Assembly: GCF_000420825.1 (NCBI RefSeq)
Contig: NZ_ATVR01000023.1
Span: forward strand, 1 to 56,756
Reading direction: 5' to 3'
Length of the DNA: 56,756 nt
Source: Butyrivibrio sp. AE2015
GTDB lineage: Bacteria > Bacillota > Clostridia > Lachnospirales > Lachnospiraceae
Below, one piece after another: positions 1 through 8,015 of the stretch; within the stretch, counting starts at the first letter, position 1; the number at the start of each line of letters is the position of its first letter. The position numbers were made by a program, and so were the translations under genes. The notes under the pieces were generated by a model. The model searched no databases and was not told the origin of the DNA. It saw only the letters and a list, made by a program, of their open reading frames with translations.

Positions 1-95
1 CACTTCTTATTATCAATTCCTCCACAAGTCTTTATCTTTAACTCCACAACTTCTATCTGACTTTGGCTTATTTAAAGGCTTTCCCAAGGTATTAA
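1..95. repeat. Terminal overlap, identical to 56662-56756
   Basis: The first 95 bases match the last 95 bases of the window exactly. They lie inside the iteron array, which continues across the join. A perfect end-to-end overlap of this size is what an assembler leaves when it closes a circle, so the molecule is best read as circular, about 56,661 bp. It is not evidence of a biological terminal repeat. Confidence 0.93.
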
Positions 96-188
96 TTAAA
101 TTAAAAGAAATTGTTGTTTTTATATATAAATAAACATCAACTACTTTTGGTGGTGTATAAAAAATATCTATATCTAATAATACTACTA
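96..188. other. AT-rich spacer between iterons and relaxase gene end
   Basis: A short AT-rich stretch after the last iteron and before the stop codon of the minus-strand relaxase gene. I see no gene in it. Transcription from the mob genes would run through it and over the circle junction to the terminator at 56445-56482. Confidence 0.5.
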
Positions 189-1712
189 TCAGCGACTTAT
201 TTCATGCTTGTGTTTATCGTTAAGTTGTTCTTTATGTAAAGATTTCTGATCGATAAGTTTATTGTAATTATCCATAAGAATCTGGAGTTCATCAAGAGAT
301 TGCTTACTTTGAGCAGCTGCAGCTTCTGTTTTTTCAAGTTCTGTCATCAAGATATTTTTCTCTGATTTTAAATCATCAAGCTTAGGCATTACCTTAAGGC
401 CATACTTTTCCATATCTTCCTTTAAGACAGCACTTGATTTTCTATAAGATGCCAACTCTGCAGCAAATTTAGTTTCATAGGCTTCTTTCTGATCATCAGG
501 TGTCTGTTTCCATGCATTATAATATCTTTTATTTACTAGGAAGCTACCAGTGTTATGAATCATGCGATTAGTATAGTTGAGCTTTTCCCATATTTCATCT
601 TTCTTGTTTTGGAGCTGCATATATTCTTTTTCAGCCAGAGATAACTTTTCTTGGAGTTCATCTGTACCAGCAAGACCATTTTTAACAAAGAAACTCATGG
701 TATCTGCAGCGCTTATAGCATTTTGAACATTTATCTTCTTCTTCAGTTTTCCATAGTAGTTGTCTGTAGATCTGATAGCTTCAATACTTCCAAGTTTGTT
801 TAAAATATATTCTTTCTCGTAATTGGTACCGAATTGTCTTGCTCTTATGGTCTTTTTAAGGTCATCAGTTTTATATCCCCATCTCCCACGAGATTCTGTG
901 ACAGTGATTCCTGATTCATTAAGAATTTTCTTAAATTCGGCTTCATCAGTTGCCTGATGGATTGCTCTTTTTATGACTTTTCGGATTTTGTCTTTTTCTG
1001 TTTGAAATTCAGTCTTGGTTGGCACAAGTCCATCCTTTTCTAGTTCTGCATTTTCTATATTGATCTTATCCTGTTCCCTTTGAGTTTTCCTATATTCTCT
1101 TTCGGTAGTTTTCTCCTCGGGTGGGGTTAAGAGATCTACCTGATTAAGCTTTTCTCTTTTGCAGATTTCCATAATTTCAGCTTTCATGGCATTCATGGAT
1201 AACTTAGAAGCACGTATCTTGGCACCGGCAATGCATTCACTTTCGCGTTCTATGAAGTCGGGCTTATCTATGGCGTATTTTCTTACAGAATTAACTACTA
1301 TATGTACATGCATATTTCCGGATTTATTGTGTCCGTCAGGATGAGTGCATATAAGAACCTGACAACCGGCAAAGAATTTATTTGCAATTTCCATACCGAT
1401 AGCCTGTACTTTTTCTATGGTGAGACCAAGTTCTTTATCTTTAGGATCAAAGCTTATTATGTAATGGTGGAGTTTAATCTCGCTCTCTTTTTGATTTTTA
1501 TGATTCTGAGAATTCCAGTTTTCACATTCTTCCTGAAAAGTGGACGGAGACTTAACACCTATTGCATCAATCAGGTATTCATCTCTGAGCACCATATGCT
1601 TGTTTTCATCCAGGATAGGCTGATTCGTTTTTTCATCATATTGGTATGTGAGATATCTTAAAGGAAATGCATAACTCCTACCCTTGATTGCCAGATGTTT
1701 TATCGTTGCCAT
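189..1712 (-). CDS. Relaxase (MOBP-type mobilization nuclease), 507 aa
   Basis: DNA relaxase that nicks oriT, stays bound to the 5' end and leads the strand into the conjugation channel. A tyrosine-rich segment at residues 20-25 (YLTYQY) is the likely site of the catalytic Tyr. The histidine motif HVHIVVNSV (His135, His137), preceded by HPDGH (His124, His128), is the metal-binding motif III of MOBP relaxases. The C-terminal half is charged and predicted coiled coil. The start overlaps the mobC-like gene by 35 bp, so the two are translationally linked. The T4SS coupling protein at 18111 is its likely partner. The family call is confident; the exact MOB subfamily and the catalytic Tyr are inferred. 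Confidence 0.9.
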   Translation of the reverse strand: MATIKHLAIKGRSYAFPLRYLTYQYDEKTNQPILDENKHMVLRDEYLIDAIGVKSPSTFQEECENWNSQNHKNQKESEIKLHHYIISFDPKDKELGLTIEKVQAIGMEIANKFFAGCQVLICTHPDGHNKSGNMHVHIVVNSVRKYAIDKPDFIERESECIAGAKIRASKLSMNAMKAEIMEICKREKLNQVDLLTPPEEKTTEREYRKTQREQDKINIENAELEKDGLVPTKTEFQTEKDKIRKVIKRAIHQATDEAEFKKILNESGITVTESRGRWGYKTDDLKKTIRARQFGTNYEKEYILNKLGSIEAIRSTDNYYGKLKKKINVQNAISAADTMSFFVKNGLAGTDELQEKLSLAEKEYMQLQNKKDEIWEKLNYTNRMIHNTGSFLVNKRYYNAWKQTPDDQKEAYETKFAAELASYRKSSAVLKEDMEKYGLKVMPKLDDLKSEKNILMTELEKTEAAAAQSKQSLDELQILMDNYNKLIDQKSLHKEQLNDKHKHEISR

Positions 1713-2139
1713 CTTTTTCTGCTCCTATTGTCTTATCAAATTGATAGTATCTTGAATATTTTGAAACTGCTGTTTTCCATCTGGAATTGTTTTCTGACTG
1801 AATTCTGTTTAATAAGTCTATCTGACCGTGAATTTCTGCAAACATGGATTTTAGTTCATCTCTGAACATGGTCGGATTTACAAAACCGGAATTTAATACT
1901 TTGCTGATCTGATTGATATTGGCACCTATCTTGTCGAGCTGATATCTGATTTTTGATAAGGCACTTGATTCATCATCTATCAAAATTCTCATTGTGACTT
2001 TTCTCTGAAATACAGACCAACGGATAAAATCAGCTAATGGCATTTCAAAATCTTGTGCGAGCTGATGGACTAATTCCCATTCTTCTTCGGTAAATCTGAC
2101 ATGGGTTTCTTTATTTCTGATCACCCCATTTTTTCTCAA
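1678..2139 (-). CDS. mobC: MobC-like relaxosome accessory protein, 153 aa
   Basis: Small DNA-binding protein that helps the relaxase open oriT. The N-terminus (THVRFTEEEWELVHQLA, then PLADFIRWSVF) has the ribbon-helix-helix look of MobC proteins. The middle (LSKIRYQLDKIGANINQISK) matches the conserved helical segment of the bacterial mobilisation protein family, in which a G-x-N-x-N-Q motif is typical. It lies just upstream of and overlaps the relaxase gene. The start has a GGAG-like site (AAAGGAGC) about 8 bases upstream. The flanking DNA at 2200-2430 is the best place for oriT. Confidence 0.85.
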   Translation of the reverse strand: MRKNGVIRNKETHVRFTEEEWELVHQLAQDFEMPLADFIRWSVFQRKVTMRILIDDESSALSKIRYQLDKIGANINQISKVLNSGFVNPTMFRDELKSMFAEIHGQIDLLNRIQSENNSRWKTAVSKYSRYYQFDKTIGAEKDGNDKTSGNQG

Positions 2140-2199
2140 ATTGTGCTCCTTTCAGACATTTGATATATGTCAAAAACTAATAATTCAAACGATGACTGT

Positions 2200-2430
2200 T
2201 TTTATGTTTACCGCAGGTAAACCAAATGCGGGTTTGGGGAGCTCAATCCCCAATGATTTTTGCGAGAGTTAAGGGAGTGGCAAATTCCCTTGCAAGATGC
2301 CTGGGACTCACAGGCGAATCTTGCTCTTGTCTTTTGATGTTGCCAGGCAGCCTTTTTGTGACTGCCTATTGCTACTTTTAACCATGATAGATGGGATATA
2401 AAAAGAATAGTTGCAACATCATCGCACCAG
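2200..2430. other. Hairpin-rich region, candidate oriT
   Basis: No gene fits here, but inverted repeats are packed closely. GTTTACC/GGTAAAC lies at 2206-2222. Shorter pairs follow: CCAAA/TTTGG, GGGGA/TCCCC and AGGGA/TCCCT. A long stem then pairs GCAAGAT with ATCTTGC and GCCTG with CAGGC, followed by GGCAG/CTGCC and TCGCACC/GGTGCGA around an AGAGA loop. Dense inverted repeats directly upstream of mobC and relaxase genes are the usual arrangement of oriT. I cannot identify the nic site. A structured RNA is the alternative. Confidence 0.5.
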
Positions 2431-2503
2431 AGAGGTGCGAATAAGATCAGCCATGATGAATTTACAAAAGATTGTACTAATACTTCAGACTTGGTTCCGG
2501 CAT

Positions 2504-2716
2504 TTAAAATGAGTCTGACGTGGGAAATTCATGCTTCGCAGCTACTGCTATTTTTGCCAGGATCCTTTTATGTTTCGGGGTGGCACACAGATAGCAATCA
2601 ACTAAGCGCGCTAAGCCGATCAGTTGCTCATTATTGCAGATTGACAGTTTTTCCTTTCTGCTATTAATGAAAATCTTAATAGCTTCCCGTTTGGCGCTTT
2701 CTTCCATACTTTCCAT
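2504..2716 (-). CDS. Small hypothetical protein, 70 aa
   Basis: I do not recognise the family. The start is set at the ATG at 2716, because AGGAGGG lies 11 bases upstream on the minus strand. The longer in-frame reading back to 2815 would run through a terminator hairpin and is unlikely. The protein is mostly helical and charged (MESMEESAKREAIKIF at the N-terminus), with two cysteines in the middle (DCYLCAT) and no clear membrane segment. It sits between the candidate oriT and the XRE regulator gene, on the same strand as both mob genes. Confidence 0.6.
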   Translation of the reverse strand: MESMEESAKREAIKIFINSRKEKLSICNNEQLIGLARLVDCYLCATPKHKRILAKIAVAAKHEFPTSDSF

Positions 2717-2777
2717 CTTTACTCTTTCCCTCCTAAAAGTAGATTTTTTCTTCCCCTCGTTAAGATTTCCCCTGGGT

Positions 2778-2816
2778 AAAAAAAATGCGCACTCCTCTTG
2801 TGAGGGAGTACGCATT
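2778..2816 (-). terminator. Rho-independent terminator or attenuator
   Basis: Read on the minus strand, a stem built from AATGCG and ACTCC pairs with GGAGT and GCGCATT around a nine-base loop and is followed by a run of T. It lies downstream of the XRE gene (2898-3287) and upstream of the 70-aa gene, so it ends the regulator transcript or attenuates read-through. Confidence 0.75.
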
Positions 2817-2897
2817 CTCCGTGTTGATTGAATTTTATATTATTTTTTTTGAATTGTCATCTACTTTTTTAAAATTTATCAGATTATGATTATACAA

Positions 2898-3287
2898 TTA
2901 TTGTTTTTTTTCCATCTCAACCATAATTTGCTCACCTTCTTCATTCTGAACCAGGTAACACTCTTCTATCGCTTTGGTTATGATTTTTTTGTATGAGTTT
3001 TTTAAGGAATTAAACTTCTTTAATAGATCCGGAGAGATATCACTCTCACTTTTTACATTTTTATCATAGAATCTTTTTTCAAAATCACTCTGATTATCGT
3101 CCTGAAGCCAATCGGGGTCAATGTTATAAAGTAGTTTTAGGAGCAGTACAATATATCCTGGAATAGGAACTCTTTCTGTTTCCAGATTTGAAATTGTTGC
3201 TTTACTGACACCTAAACTTTCTCCAAATTCTGTCTGTGTCTTTTTACTAAGTTGTCTAATAATTTTGATTTTTTCACTTGAGTTCAT
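2898..3287 (-). CDS. XRE-family transcriptional regulator, 129 aa
   Basis: The N-terminal 65 residues form a Cro/CI-type helix-turn-helix: IRQLSKKTQTEFGESLGVSKATISNLETERVPIPGY, cut here as the TQTEFGESLGVS and KATISNLETE helices. The C-terminal half (residues 70-129) is charged and helical and probably mediates dimerisation or ligand sensing. It may regulate the mob genes downstream or the divergent parAB side; the sequence does not decide this. The upstream 60 bases are extremely AT-rich, typical of a promoter. Confidence 0.85.
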   Translation of the reverse strand: MNSSEKIKIIRQLSKKTQTEFGESLGVSKATISNLETERVPIPGYIVLLLKLLYNIDPDWLQDDNQSDFEKRFYDKNVKSESDISPDLLKKFNSLKNSYKKIITKAIEECYLVQNEEGEQIMVEMEKKQ

Positions 3288-3862
3288 CAGTTTTTGTCCT
3301 CATTTTCTGATACTTAATATAAGCATCATTTTTTCTCTACTTGCCATAATTAAATTTTATAGGAAAAAAATTAAATAGTAAAGAAATGCAATTTTGCTTT
3401 TTTTCATACGCTAAAATCGCAAAAAAAGACTATGTTATTCTTCTAAAATTTACGTTCAGAAAACTCAGATGTGATGCTAACATATGATTCGTAAGAATTA
3501 TAAACATTTCAAAAAAACTTAAAATTTTTCCAGTATTTATAGCATTTTTTATTACTAATTCTTATTTTAGACAAAAAAGTAATATACAACAATTAAACGT
3601 AAATAAAAATTTTCTAATCATAAAATAAAATAATGCTTGATTTAATCAAAACAATGTTCTATATTAGAATTGCAAGTTGCAAAATACATCTTTGACTGTT
3701 TGAAAGAATATCAGTTTTTGAAATACTTCTTTTGAGAAAAAGCAGTATCTGAGAAAAGTCAAAAATTCAAAAGCAGTCTTTGCATGAACTTGTGAAGTTA
3801 TAAGAAGTAAAAAAGTACTACCTGCACATTGATAATTTCATACCCAGGTGTAATTTTTTATT

Positions 3863-3925
3863 ATGCCGGGCGTTATGGCAGGCCTCTTTTGAGGTAAGCG
3901 TTGTCGTGACAACGGAAAGTGCGAA
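3863..3925. ncRNA. Three consecutive hairpins, possible structured RNA
   Basis: TGCC/GGCA, CCTC/GAGG around TTTT, and CGTTGTC/GACAACG around a two-base loop follow one another with almost no spacer. A T-run at 3853-3859 follows an ACCTG/CAGGT pair just upstream and may end an earlier transcript. The direction of transcription is unknown. DNA-level binding sites for ParB are an alternative. Confidence 0.35.
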
Positions 3926-3997
3926 GATTTCTTTAAAAAATCAATTTATAATTTTTTTACAATTTAATATCTTTTTGATGTAAAATTTAATATGATG

Positions 3998-4043
3998 TGG
4001 CAAAGATACGCATGCTCCCGATTATATCGGGGGCCGTTTGCCA
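3998..4043 (+). ncRNA. Nested hairpin in parA leader
   Basis: An outer stem TGGCAAA/TTTGCCA encloses an inner stem CCCGAT/ATCGGG with a three-base loop. The nesting is too regular to be casual, and it sits about 290 bases upstream of parA on the same strand. It could be part of a parA leader, or a protein-binding site. Confidence 0.4.
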
Positions 4044-4056
4044 TGTATTGATAACT

Positions 4057-4135
4057 CACTGCATGGTGCTGTCGTCAGGTAAGGGATTAGCCTCCATTAT
4101 CTGGCTAGGGGGTTCGAGTCCTCCGGTGGGCTTCA
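4057..4135 (+). ncRNA. tRNA-like element (degenerate)
   Basis: Bases 4108-4124 form a good T-arm: GGGGG pairs with CCTCC (one G-U) around the loop TTCGAGT. Directly before it TAGCC/GGCTA (4088-4107) form a five-pair stem, but its loop has ten bases instead of seven, there is no variable loop, and I cannot find an acceptor 5' strand for GGTGGGC or a proper D-arm. It therefore looks like a tRNA mimic or remnant rather than a working tRNA. Confidence 0.3.
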
Positions 4136-4330
4136 GATCGTAGAAATCTTTTCATACGGTTTGCCTTTTTCCTGGCAGGTCATGAGACAGCCTGCCACAT
4201 GATATTTAAACCATGTTATGGTTTTTATATATAAAAAATCCCATAAACAATACAGACTGGGTAAAAAGAGATGGTTATGTACTGTCTTGTCTGCTTGTTG
4301 AATATTTTGGGAAAATAAAAGGAGGCTAAA

Positions 4331-5119
4331 ATGGCAAAAGTAATCGCAATTACAAATCAGAAAGGCGGAGTTGGGAAGACTACAACAACTGTAGATCTTG
4401 GCGCTGCTCTTTCAAGAGAAAAGAAGAAAGTTTTACTCGTGGATTTTGACCCACAGGGAAATCTTACATCTGGACTTGGAATAGAAAGAAAACGACCTCT
4501 GACAGTTCTTCATATGTTGCAGAACGAAGTCGCAGAGGTTGAATATGATGTCCATGATACAATCGCAAAACATGAGACTGATGAGGTAAATCTGGATGTA
4601 CTTCCGGCAAACAAACTTCTTGTCACAGCTGAGACGCTCTTCCAGAGTGTTGAGGAAGATAAGGAACTTGTTCTTAAGAAAGTACTATCACAGGTTGAGG
4701 ATGAATACGATTATATCCTTATAGATTGCCCTCCATCACTTAGTATGCTTACTATCAACGCACTTGGAGCTGCTGACAGTGTTCTTATTCCTGTACAGCC
4801 TACCAAATATTCGCTTGATGGTCTTGCAGATCTTGTTAAACTTGTGATGGTAGCTCAAAAGACCTATAACAAGGATCTTGATTTTGAAGGTATTGTTTAT
4901 ACCCTCGATACACCAACTCAGGTAGAGACAAGGAATATAAAGCAGGATGTTGAGAATGCATTTGGAGCAAATATCAGAATCCATGATGTGACTATTCCAA
5001 GACTTAAGGATATATCAAGTTCTCCTTCCTACGGAGTATCCGTTTTTGATCTGGCACCTACTAGCAATGGAGCACTTGCCTATGCTAAACTTGCAAGGGA
5101 GGTACTTGAAAATGGCTAA
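4331..5119 (+). CDS. parA: ParA-family partition ATPase, 262 aa
   Basis: P-loop ATPase that positions plasmid copies before cell division, working with ParB bound at parS. The deviant Walker A motif KGGVGKTT (residues 11-18, signature Lys11) is characteristic of ParA/Soj. The Walker B segment is YDYILIDCPPSL at about residues 130-141. The length is normal for Soj-like type Ib/chromosomal-like ParA, with no N-terminal regulatory HTH. The start has AAAGGAGG with a six-base spacer. The parB start codon lies inside the last codons, so the two are co-translated. Confidence 0.96.
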   Translation: MAKVIAITNQKGGVGKTTTTVDLGAALSREKKKVLLVDFDPQGNLTSGLGIERKRPLTVLHMLQNEVAEVEYDVHDTIAKHETDEVNLDVLPANKLLVTAETLFQSVEEDKELVLKKVLSQVEDEYDYILIDCPPSLSMLTINALGAADSVLIPVQPTKYSLDGLADLVKLVMVAQKTYNKDLDFEGIVYTLDTPTQVETRNIKQDVENAFGANIRIHDVTIPRLKDISSSPSYGVSVFDLAPTSNGALAYAKLAREVLENG

Positions 5120-6044
5120 AAAGGGGTTAAAAAGACAGACAACAGAATCTTTTACAGATCTGCAGAATGATGTTCTTGGACAGTATGTTGCAAGTGGCGC
5201 GATAGATGCAAAAGATATAAATGCTGTACAGGATATAGCGGTTGATAAATTCATAGAGTTTAAGGACCATCCTTTTTATGTAATTGATAATGAGGAAATG
5301 GAAGAACTCGTTGCAAGTATAAAAGATAATGGAGTACTTGTACCGGTAATTGCAAGACCTCGTGATGGCAAATTTGAGCTGATCGCAGGTCACAGACGCT
5401 GCCATGCAGCAAAAAAGGCCGGGATAGAAAAGATTCCTGCCATTGTAAAAGATTATTCGGATGATGAAGCTACCCTGGCTATGGTTGATTCCAACATCCA
5501 GAGAGAGAACATTCTCCCTAGTGAAAAAGCTTTTGCTTATAGAATGAAAAAAGAAACACTTTCCCATCAGGGAAGGAAAGCTGCTGATCCGGATGAAGTT
5601 GGAACAGATACAAGAGATAAGATATCTGATACTGATAGTGGAGCTACGGTAGATCGCTATATTCGTCTGACTTATCTTAATAAGGATCTTCTTAAACTTG
5701 TTGATGAAAAGAAGCTCTCTCTTCTATCTGGAGTTTCAATCTCTTATATGACCAAAAATCAGCAGAAGATAGTAAAAAAGACTATGGATGATGAAAGCCT
5801 GTCTCCTTCTGCTCCGCAGGCAGAACAGATGCTGAAACTTGCCAAAGCTATTAAGGATGATACAAAGTTTGAACTTGAAATCCTTAAATTATTACGTAAA
5901 AAGCAGGCTAAAAGATCTTATAAGATGACAAGCAAGGAAGTATCAAGATATTTTCCTGATGACTTCGATGATGAAAAGATAAAAAGTACTATAGAAGAGC
6001 TCCTAACTAAATGGAGTAAGGAAAAAGGATATTACAAAAAATAA
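5112..6044 (+). CDS. parB: ParB-family partition protein, 310 aa
   Basis: Centromere-binding CTPase partner of ParA. The ParB/Sulfiredoxin-like N-domain includes HPFYVIDNEEMEELVASIK, then GVLVPVIARP and the nucleotide-binding ELIAGHRRCHAAKKAG, followed by MVDSNIQRENILPSEKAFAY with the conserved R-E. The central part carries the HTH region, and the C-terminus is basic. The start is the ATG at 5112, which overlaps the end of parA and has AGGGAGG 8-9 bases upstream; an earlier in-frame start at 5046 lies deep in parA and has no ribosome binding site. Confidence 0.95.
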   Translation: MAKKGLKRQTTESFTDLQNDVLGQYVASGAIDAKDINAVQDIAVDKFIEFKDHPFYVIDNEEMEELVASIKDNGVLVPVIARPRDGKFELIAGHRRCHAAKKAGIEKIPAIVKDYSDDEATLAMVDSNIQRENILPSEKAFAYRMKKETLSHQGRKAADPDEVGTDTRDKISDTDSGATVDRYIRLTYLNKDLLKLVDEKKLSLLSGVSISYMTKNQQKIVKKTMDDESLSPSAPQAEQMLKLAKAIKDDTKFELEILKLLRKKQAKRSYKMTSKEVSRYFPDDFDDEKIKSTIEELLTKWSKEKGYYKK

Positions 6045-6060
6045 TTGAATAACAGATTAT

Positions 6061-6098
6061 GAAGAAGCTTTGCCAATACTGGTAAGGCTTCTTTTTTT
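6061..6098 (+). terminator. Rho-independent terminator after parB
   Basis: GAAGC and GCTTC pair around an inner CCA/TGG stem and are followed by seven T. It ends the parAB transcript 17 bases after the parB stop codon. Confidence 0.85.
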
Positions 6099-6117
6099 GT
6101 AAAAAGGGGAAAATAAA

Positions 6118-7152
6118 ATGTCTCAGATAACAGCACAGAATGATGCAGAGGAACAGTCTTTTGTATTCCACTGCGATACATTTACTACAGTTACTAACCA
6201 CTGCCTTGAGGACTGCACTCTCTCACTTGAAGCTAGGGGGCTTCTGGTCACAATGTTTTCGTTAAAAGATGACTGGCAGTATTCAGTCGCAGGTCTTTCA
6301 ATGATCCTCCCACACTGCAGGGATAAGATAAACAGAGTCGTTAATGAGCTTGAAGAGCATGGATATGTAAAGCGCGAAAGATACAGGAGTAAGGATGGAA
6401 GGTTTCAGTTTAAATATCACATCTATGACGAGTCTCAGATCTATCACGATGATAACTCTGGAAAAAGACCTCAGAAGACAGGGAAAAGACCACGTACCAA
6501 GATTCAGTACACGGATGAAAGCGGCATAAACACTGAAACACTTCCACATACTGAAAAACAGTATACGGAAAATCCGGATACGGTAAATCCCGATACGGAA
6601 AAGCAGGCACAATTAAAAACTAATAAGCAAGAGACTGATATAAATATACTTAAATCAATCAATCAGCACGGAGGTGGAAAAGATACTACTCTTCCATCCA
6701 CTAACCAGATTGATGTGATAGATATGATGGACAGAAAAAATGAGATAAGGGAAAGACTGAGTGAAAAGCTTGAATATGACAGGCTATTGGATAGTTACCC
6801 TGAAAAAAAGAAACTTATAGATGCTATCTTCAGGACCATGACGGATACACTTGCTCATAAAGAGATTCCGGCTATCAAGATCTCTGGATGTACATACTGT
6901 TATAACGAGATTGAGGAAGCTTTTGATCAGCTTGGATATGAACATATCGAATATATTATCAAGTGCATAGATCAGAGCGGAAAAGCTATAAAGAGTCCCA
7001 CCAAGTATATTCTGCAATGTCTGCTGCAAGCTAATACGAAGGATATATATGAGATATCGAGAAACCAGAGCTCTAAAGGTAATGCCTTTAACCAGTTCTT
7101 GCAGAATGAATACGATTATGATGCACTGGAAGCAATGCTTTTGGAAAATTAG
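6118..7152 (+). CDS. DUF6017-like replication-associated winged-helix protein, 344 aa
   Basis: Resembles the HTH-plus-DUF6017 proteins of Firmicutes plasmids and integrative elements that are usually linked to replication. Residues 25-110 form a winged helix (LSLEARGLLVTMFSL, then DKINRVVNELEEHGYVKR). A threonine/proline-rich linker of near-repeats (TEKQ, NPDTVNPDTEKQ) covers 135-170. The C-terminal domain (about 215-320) is helical. The last 22 residues carry FNQFLQNEYDYDALEAMLL, nearly the same tail as the RepA at 54817. It sits between parB and ssb. A role in loading the replicative helicase is an inference. Confidence 0.7.
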   Translation: MSQITAQNDAEEQSFVFHCDTFTTVTNHCLEDCTLSLEARGLLVTMFSLKDDWQYSVAGLSMILPHCRDKINRVVNELEEHGYVKRERYRSKDGRFQFKYHIYDESQIYHDDNSGKRPQKTGKRPRTKIQYTDESGINTETLPHTEKQYTENPDTVNPDTEKQAQLKTNKQETDINILKSINQHGGGKDTTLPSTNQIDVIDMMDRKNEIRERLSEKLEYDRLLDSYPEKKKLIDAIFRTMTDTLAHKEIPAIKISGCTYCYNEIEEAFDQLGYEHIEYIIKCIDQSGKAIKSPTKYILQCLLQANTKDIYEISRNQSSKGNAFNQFLQNEYDYDALEAMLLEN

Positions 7153-7167
7153 AAATAATTGGTTGTA

Positions 7168-7192
7168 ACTTCTGCTCATTATGAGCAGAAGT
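7168..7192. repeat. Palindromic intergenic repeat, copy 1 (PIR1)
   Basis: Twelve-base arm ACTTCTGCTCAT, one central base, then its exact complement. It lies 16 bases after the DUF6017-like gene. Seven copies occur only in the 7-17 kb stretch. None has a T-run, so this is not a standard terminator. Confidence 0.9.
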
Positions 7193-7225
7193 GAAATATA
7201 GTTCATCTGAAGGGAGGAATGCAGA

Positions 7226-7303
7226 GTGATAGACCCACATTTATATCTTAAGATCTGGAATTTACTTGTATTAGTTTTTAACTGGTTTGTTGGATTGTTT
7301 TAA
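7226..7303 (+). CDS. Small single-pass membrane peptide, 25 aa
   Basis: A GTG-started reading frame with AGGGAGG nine bases upstream encodes VIDPHLYLKIWNLLVLVFNW plus five more residues, almost all hydrophobic after residue 6, so it would be a single membrane helix. The stop codon is 14 bases before the ssb start, whose own AAGGAGGAGGG site follows at once. The good ribosome binding site and tight spacing support a real gene; the length alone does not. Function unknown. Confidence 0.45.
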   Translation: MIDPHLYLKIWNLLVLVFNWFVGLF

Positions 7304-7317
7304 GGAGGAGGGAATAA

Positions 7318-7770
7318 ATGAATTCAGTAGAAATTATCGGAAACCTTGTGAAGAAGCCTATATACAAGGAATACGAATCTGAGGATAAGACGGTACGTGT
7401 TGCTAAATATACCATTGCAGCACAGAGAAATGGAAAAAAGGAAGAAGCGGATTTCATATCATGTACCGCATTTGGAAATGATGCAGTCTATGCATCAAAG
7501 TATATGGATAAGGGAGATCTTATAGCAGTTGAAGGTAATCTTCACTCCTCTTCCTACATGGATAAGGACGGAAATGCAAGATATGGGTTATGTGTATATG
7601 TGAACCATAATCAGAATTATACTTCAAGAAAGAACAAGGAGCTGATTCAGACTGCCGAAGCAAACGAAAGAAAAATAAACGATGCCATCGACTCTCTGAA
7701 CAGCTCTTGTAATGACAATATACCTGAGTATGAATTTGGAGATGCCATGGAAGGAGTTCCCTTTGAATAA
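7318..7770 (+). CDS. ssb: Single-stranded DNA-binding protein, 150 aa
   Basis: OB-fold SSB that coats single-stranded DNA during replication and after conjugative transfer. The N-terminal MNSVEIIGNLVKKPIYKEY opening and the later ADFISCTAFGNDAVYASKYM and GDLIAVEGNLHSSSYMD segments are standard SSB strands. The C-terminus is acidic and ends EGVPFE, a variant of the usual D-D-D-I-P-F tip with one residue after the Phe. The start is fixed by AAGGAGGAGGG. Plasmid SSBs of this size are common beside partition genes. Confidence 0.93.
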   Translation: MNSVEIIGNLVKKPIYKEYESEDKTVRVAKYTIAAQRNGKKEEADFISCTAFGNDAVYASKYMDKGDLIAVEGNLHSSSYMDKDGNARYGLCVYVNHNQNYTSRKNKELIQTAEANERKINDAIDSLNSSCNDNIPEYEFGDAMEGVPFE

Positions 7771-7791
7771 CAAACTAAATTTAAAAGAAAA

Positions 7792-7816
7792 ACTTCTACT
7801 CATTATGAGCAGAAGT
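7792..7816. repeat. Palindromic intergenic repeat, copy 2 (PIR2)
   Basis: Same element as at 7168, with an A for G in the left arm (ACTTCTACTCAT), 22 bases after ssb. Confidence 0.9.
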
Positions 7817-7915
7817 TGAGCAGTACCACCATCCCCGACCAAAGTTCCGGTTGTACTGCTCTCCCATTTACGGACAAATAATACCCTTACGGGCAAATTA
7901 TGTCCTTTTGTCCTG
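7817..7915 (+). terminator. Two hairpins between ssb and lipoprotein gene, probable terminator
   Basis: GAGCAGTAC pairs with GTACTGCTC over a long imperfect stem (7817-7861). A second stem uses GGACA and TGTCC around CCC/GGG (about 7873-7907) and ends in a short T-run (TTTTG). Together they probably end the partition/ssb transcript before the transfer operon starts. Confidence 0.5.
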
Positions 7916-8015
7916 CATACACAGGGCTTCTATATTCTATCACAGATAATCGATTTTGAAAAAGGAAGCCCTCTTTTGTCAGGAATAAAAGGTTCATGCA
8001 AAAGAAGGAGAAACA

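Larger units (their letters stand above)
3288..4330. other. 1-kb non-coding region with structured elements before parA
   Basis: No convincing gene on either strand. The first 500 bases are very AT-rich. From 3829 onward there are several inverted repeats, described separately (3863-3925, 3998-4043, 4057-4135). Such a stretch in front of parAB could contain the partition site parS, a regulatory RNA, or the parA leader. The parA ribosome binding site is the AAAGGAGG at about 4318-4325. Confidence 0.6.

Noticed and set aside
4057..4135. Functional tRNA gene
   Set aside because: Only the T-arm is standard; the anticodon-like loop has ten bases, and the D-arm and acceptor 5' strand are missing.
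5046..5111. Earlier ATG start for parB
   Set aside because: It lies inside parA in another frame without ribosome binding site; ATG 5112 fits the AGGGAGG site.
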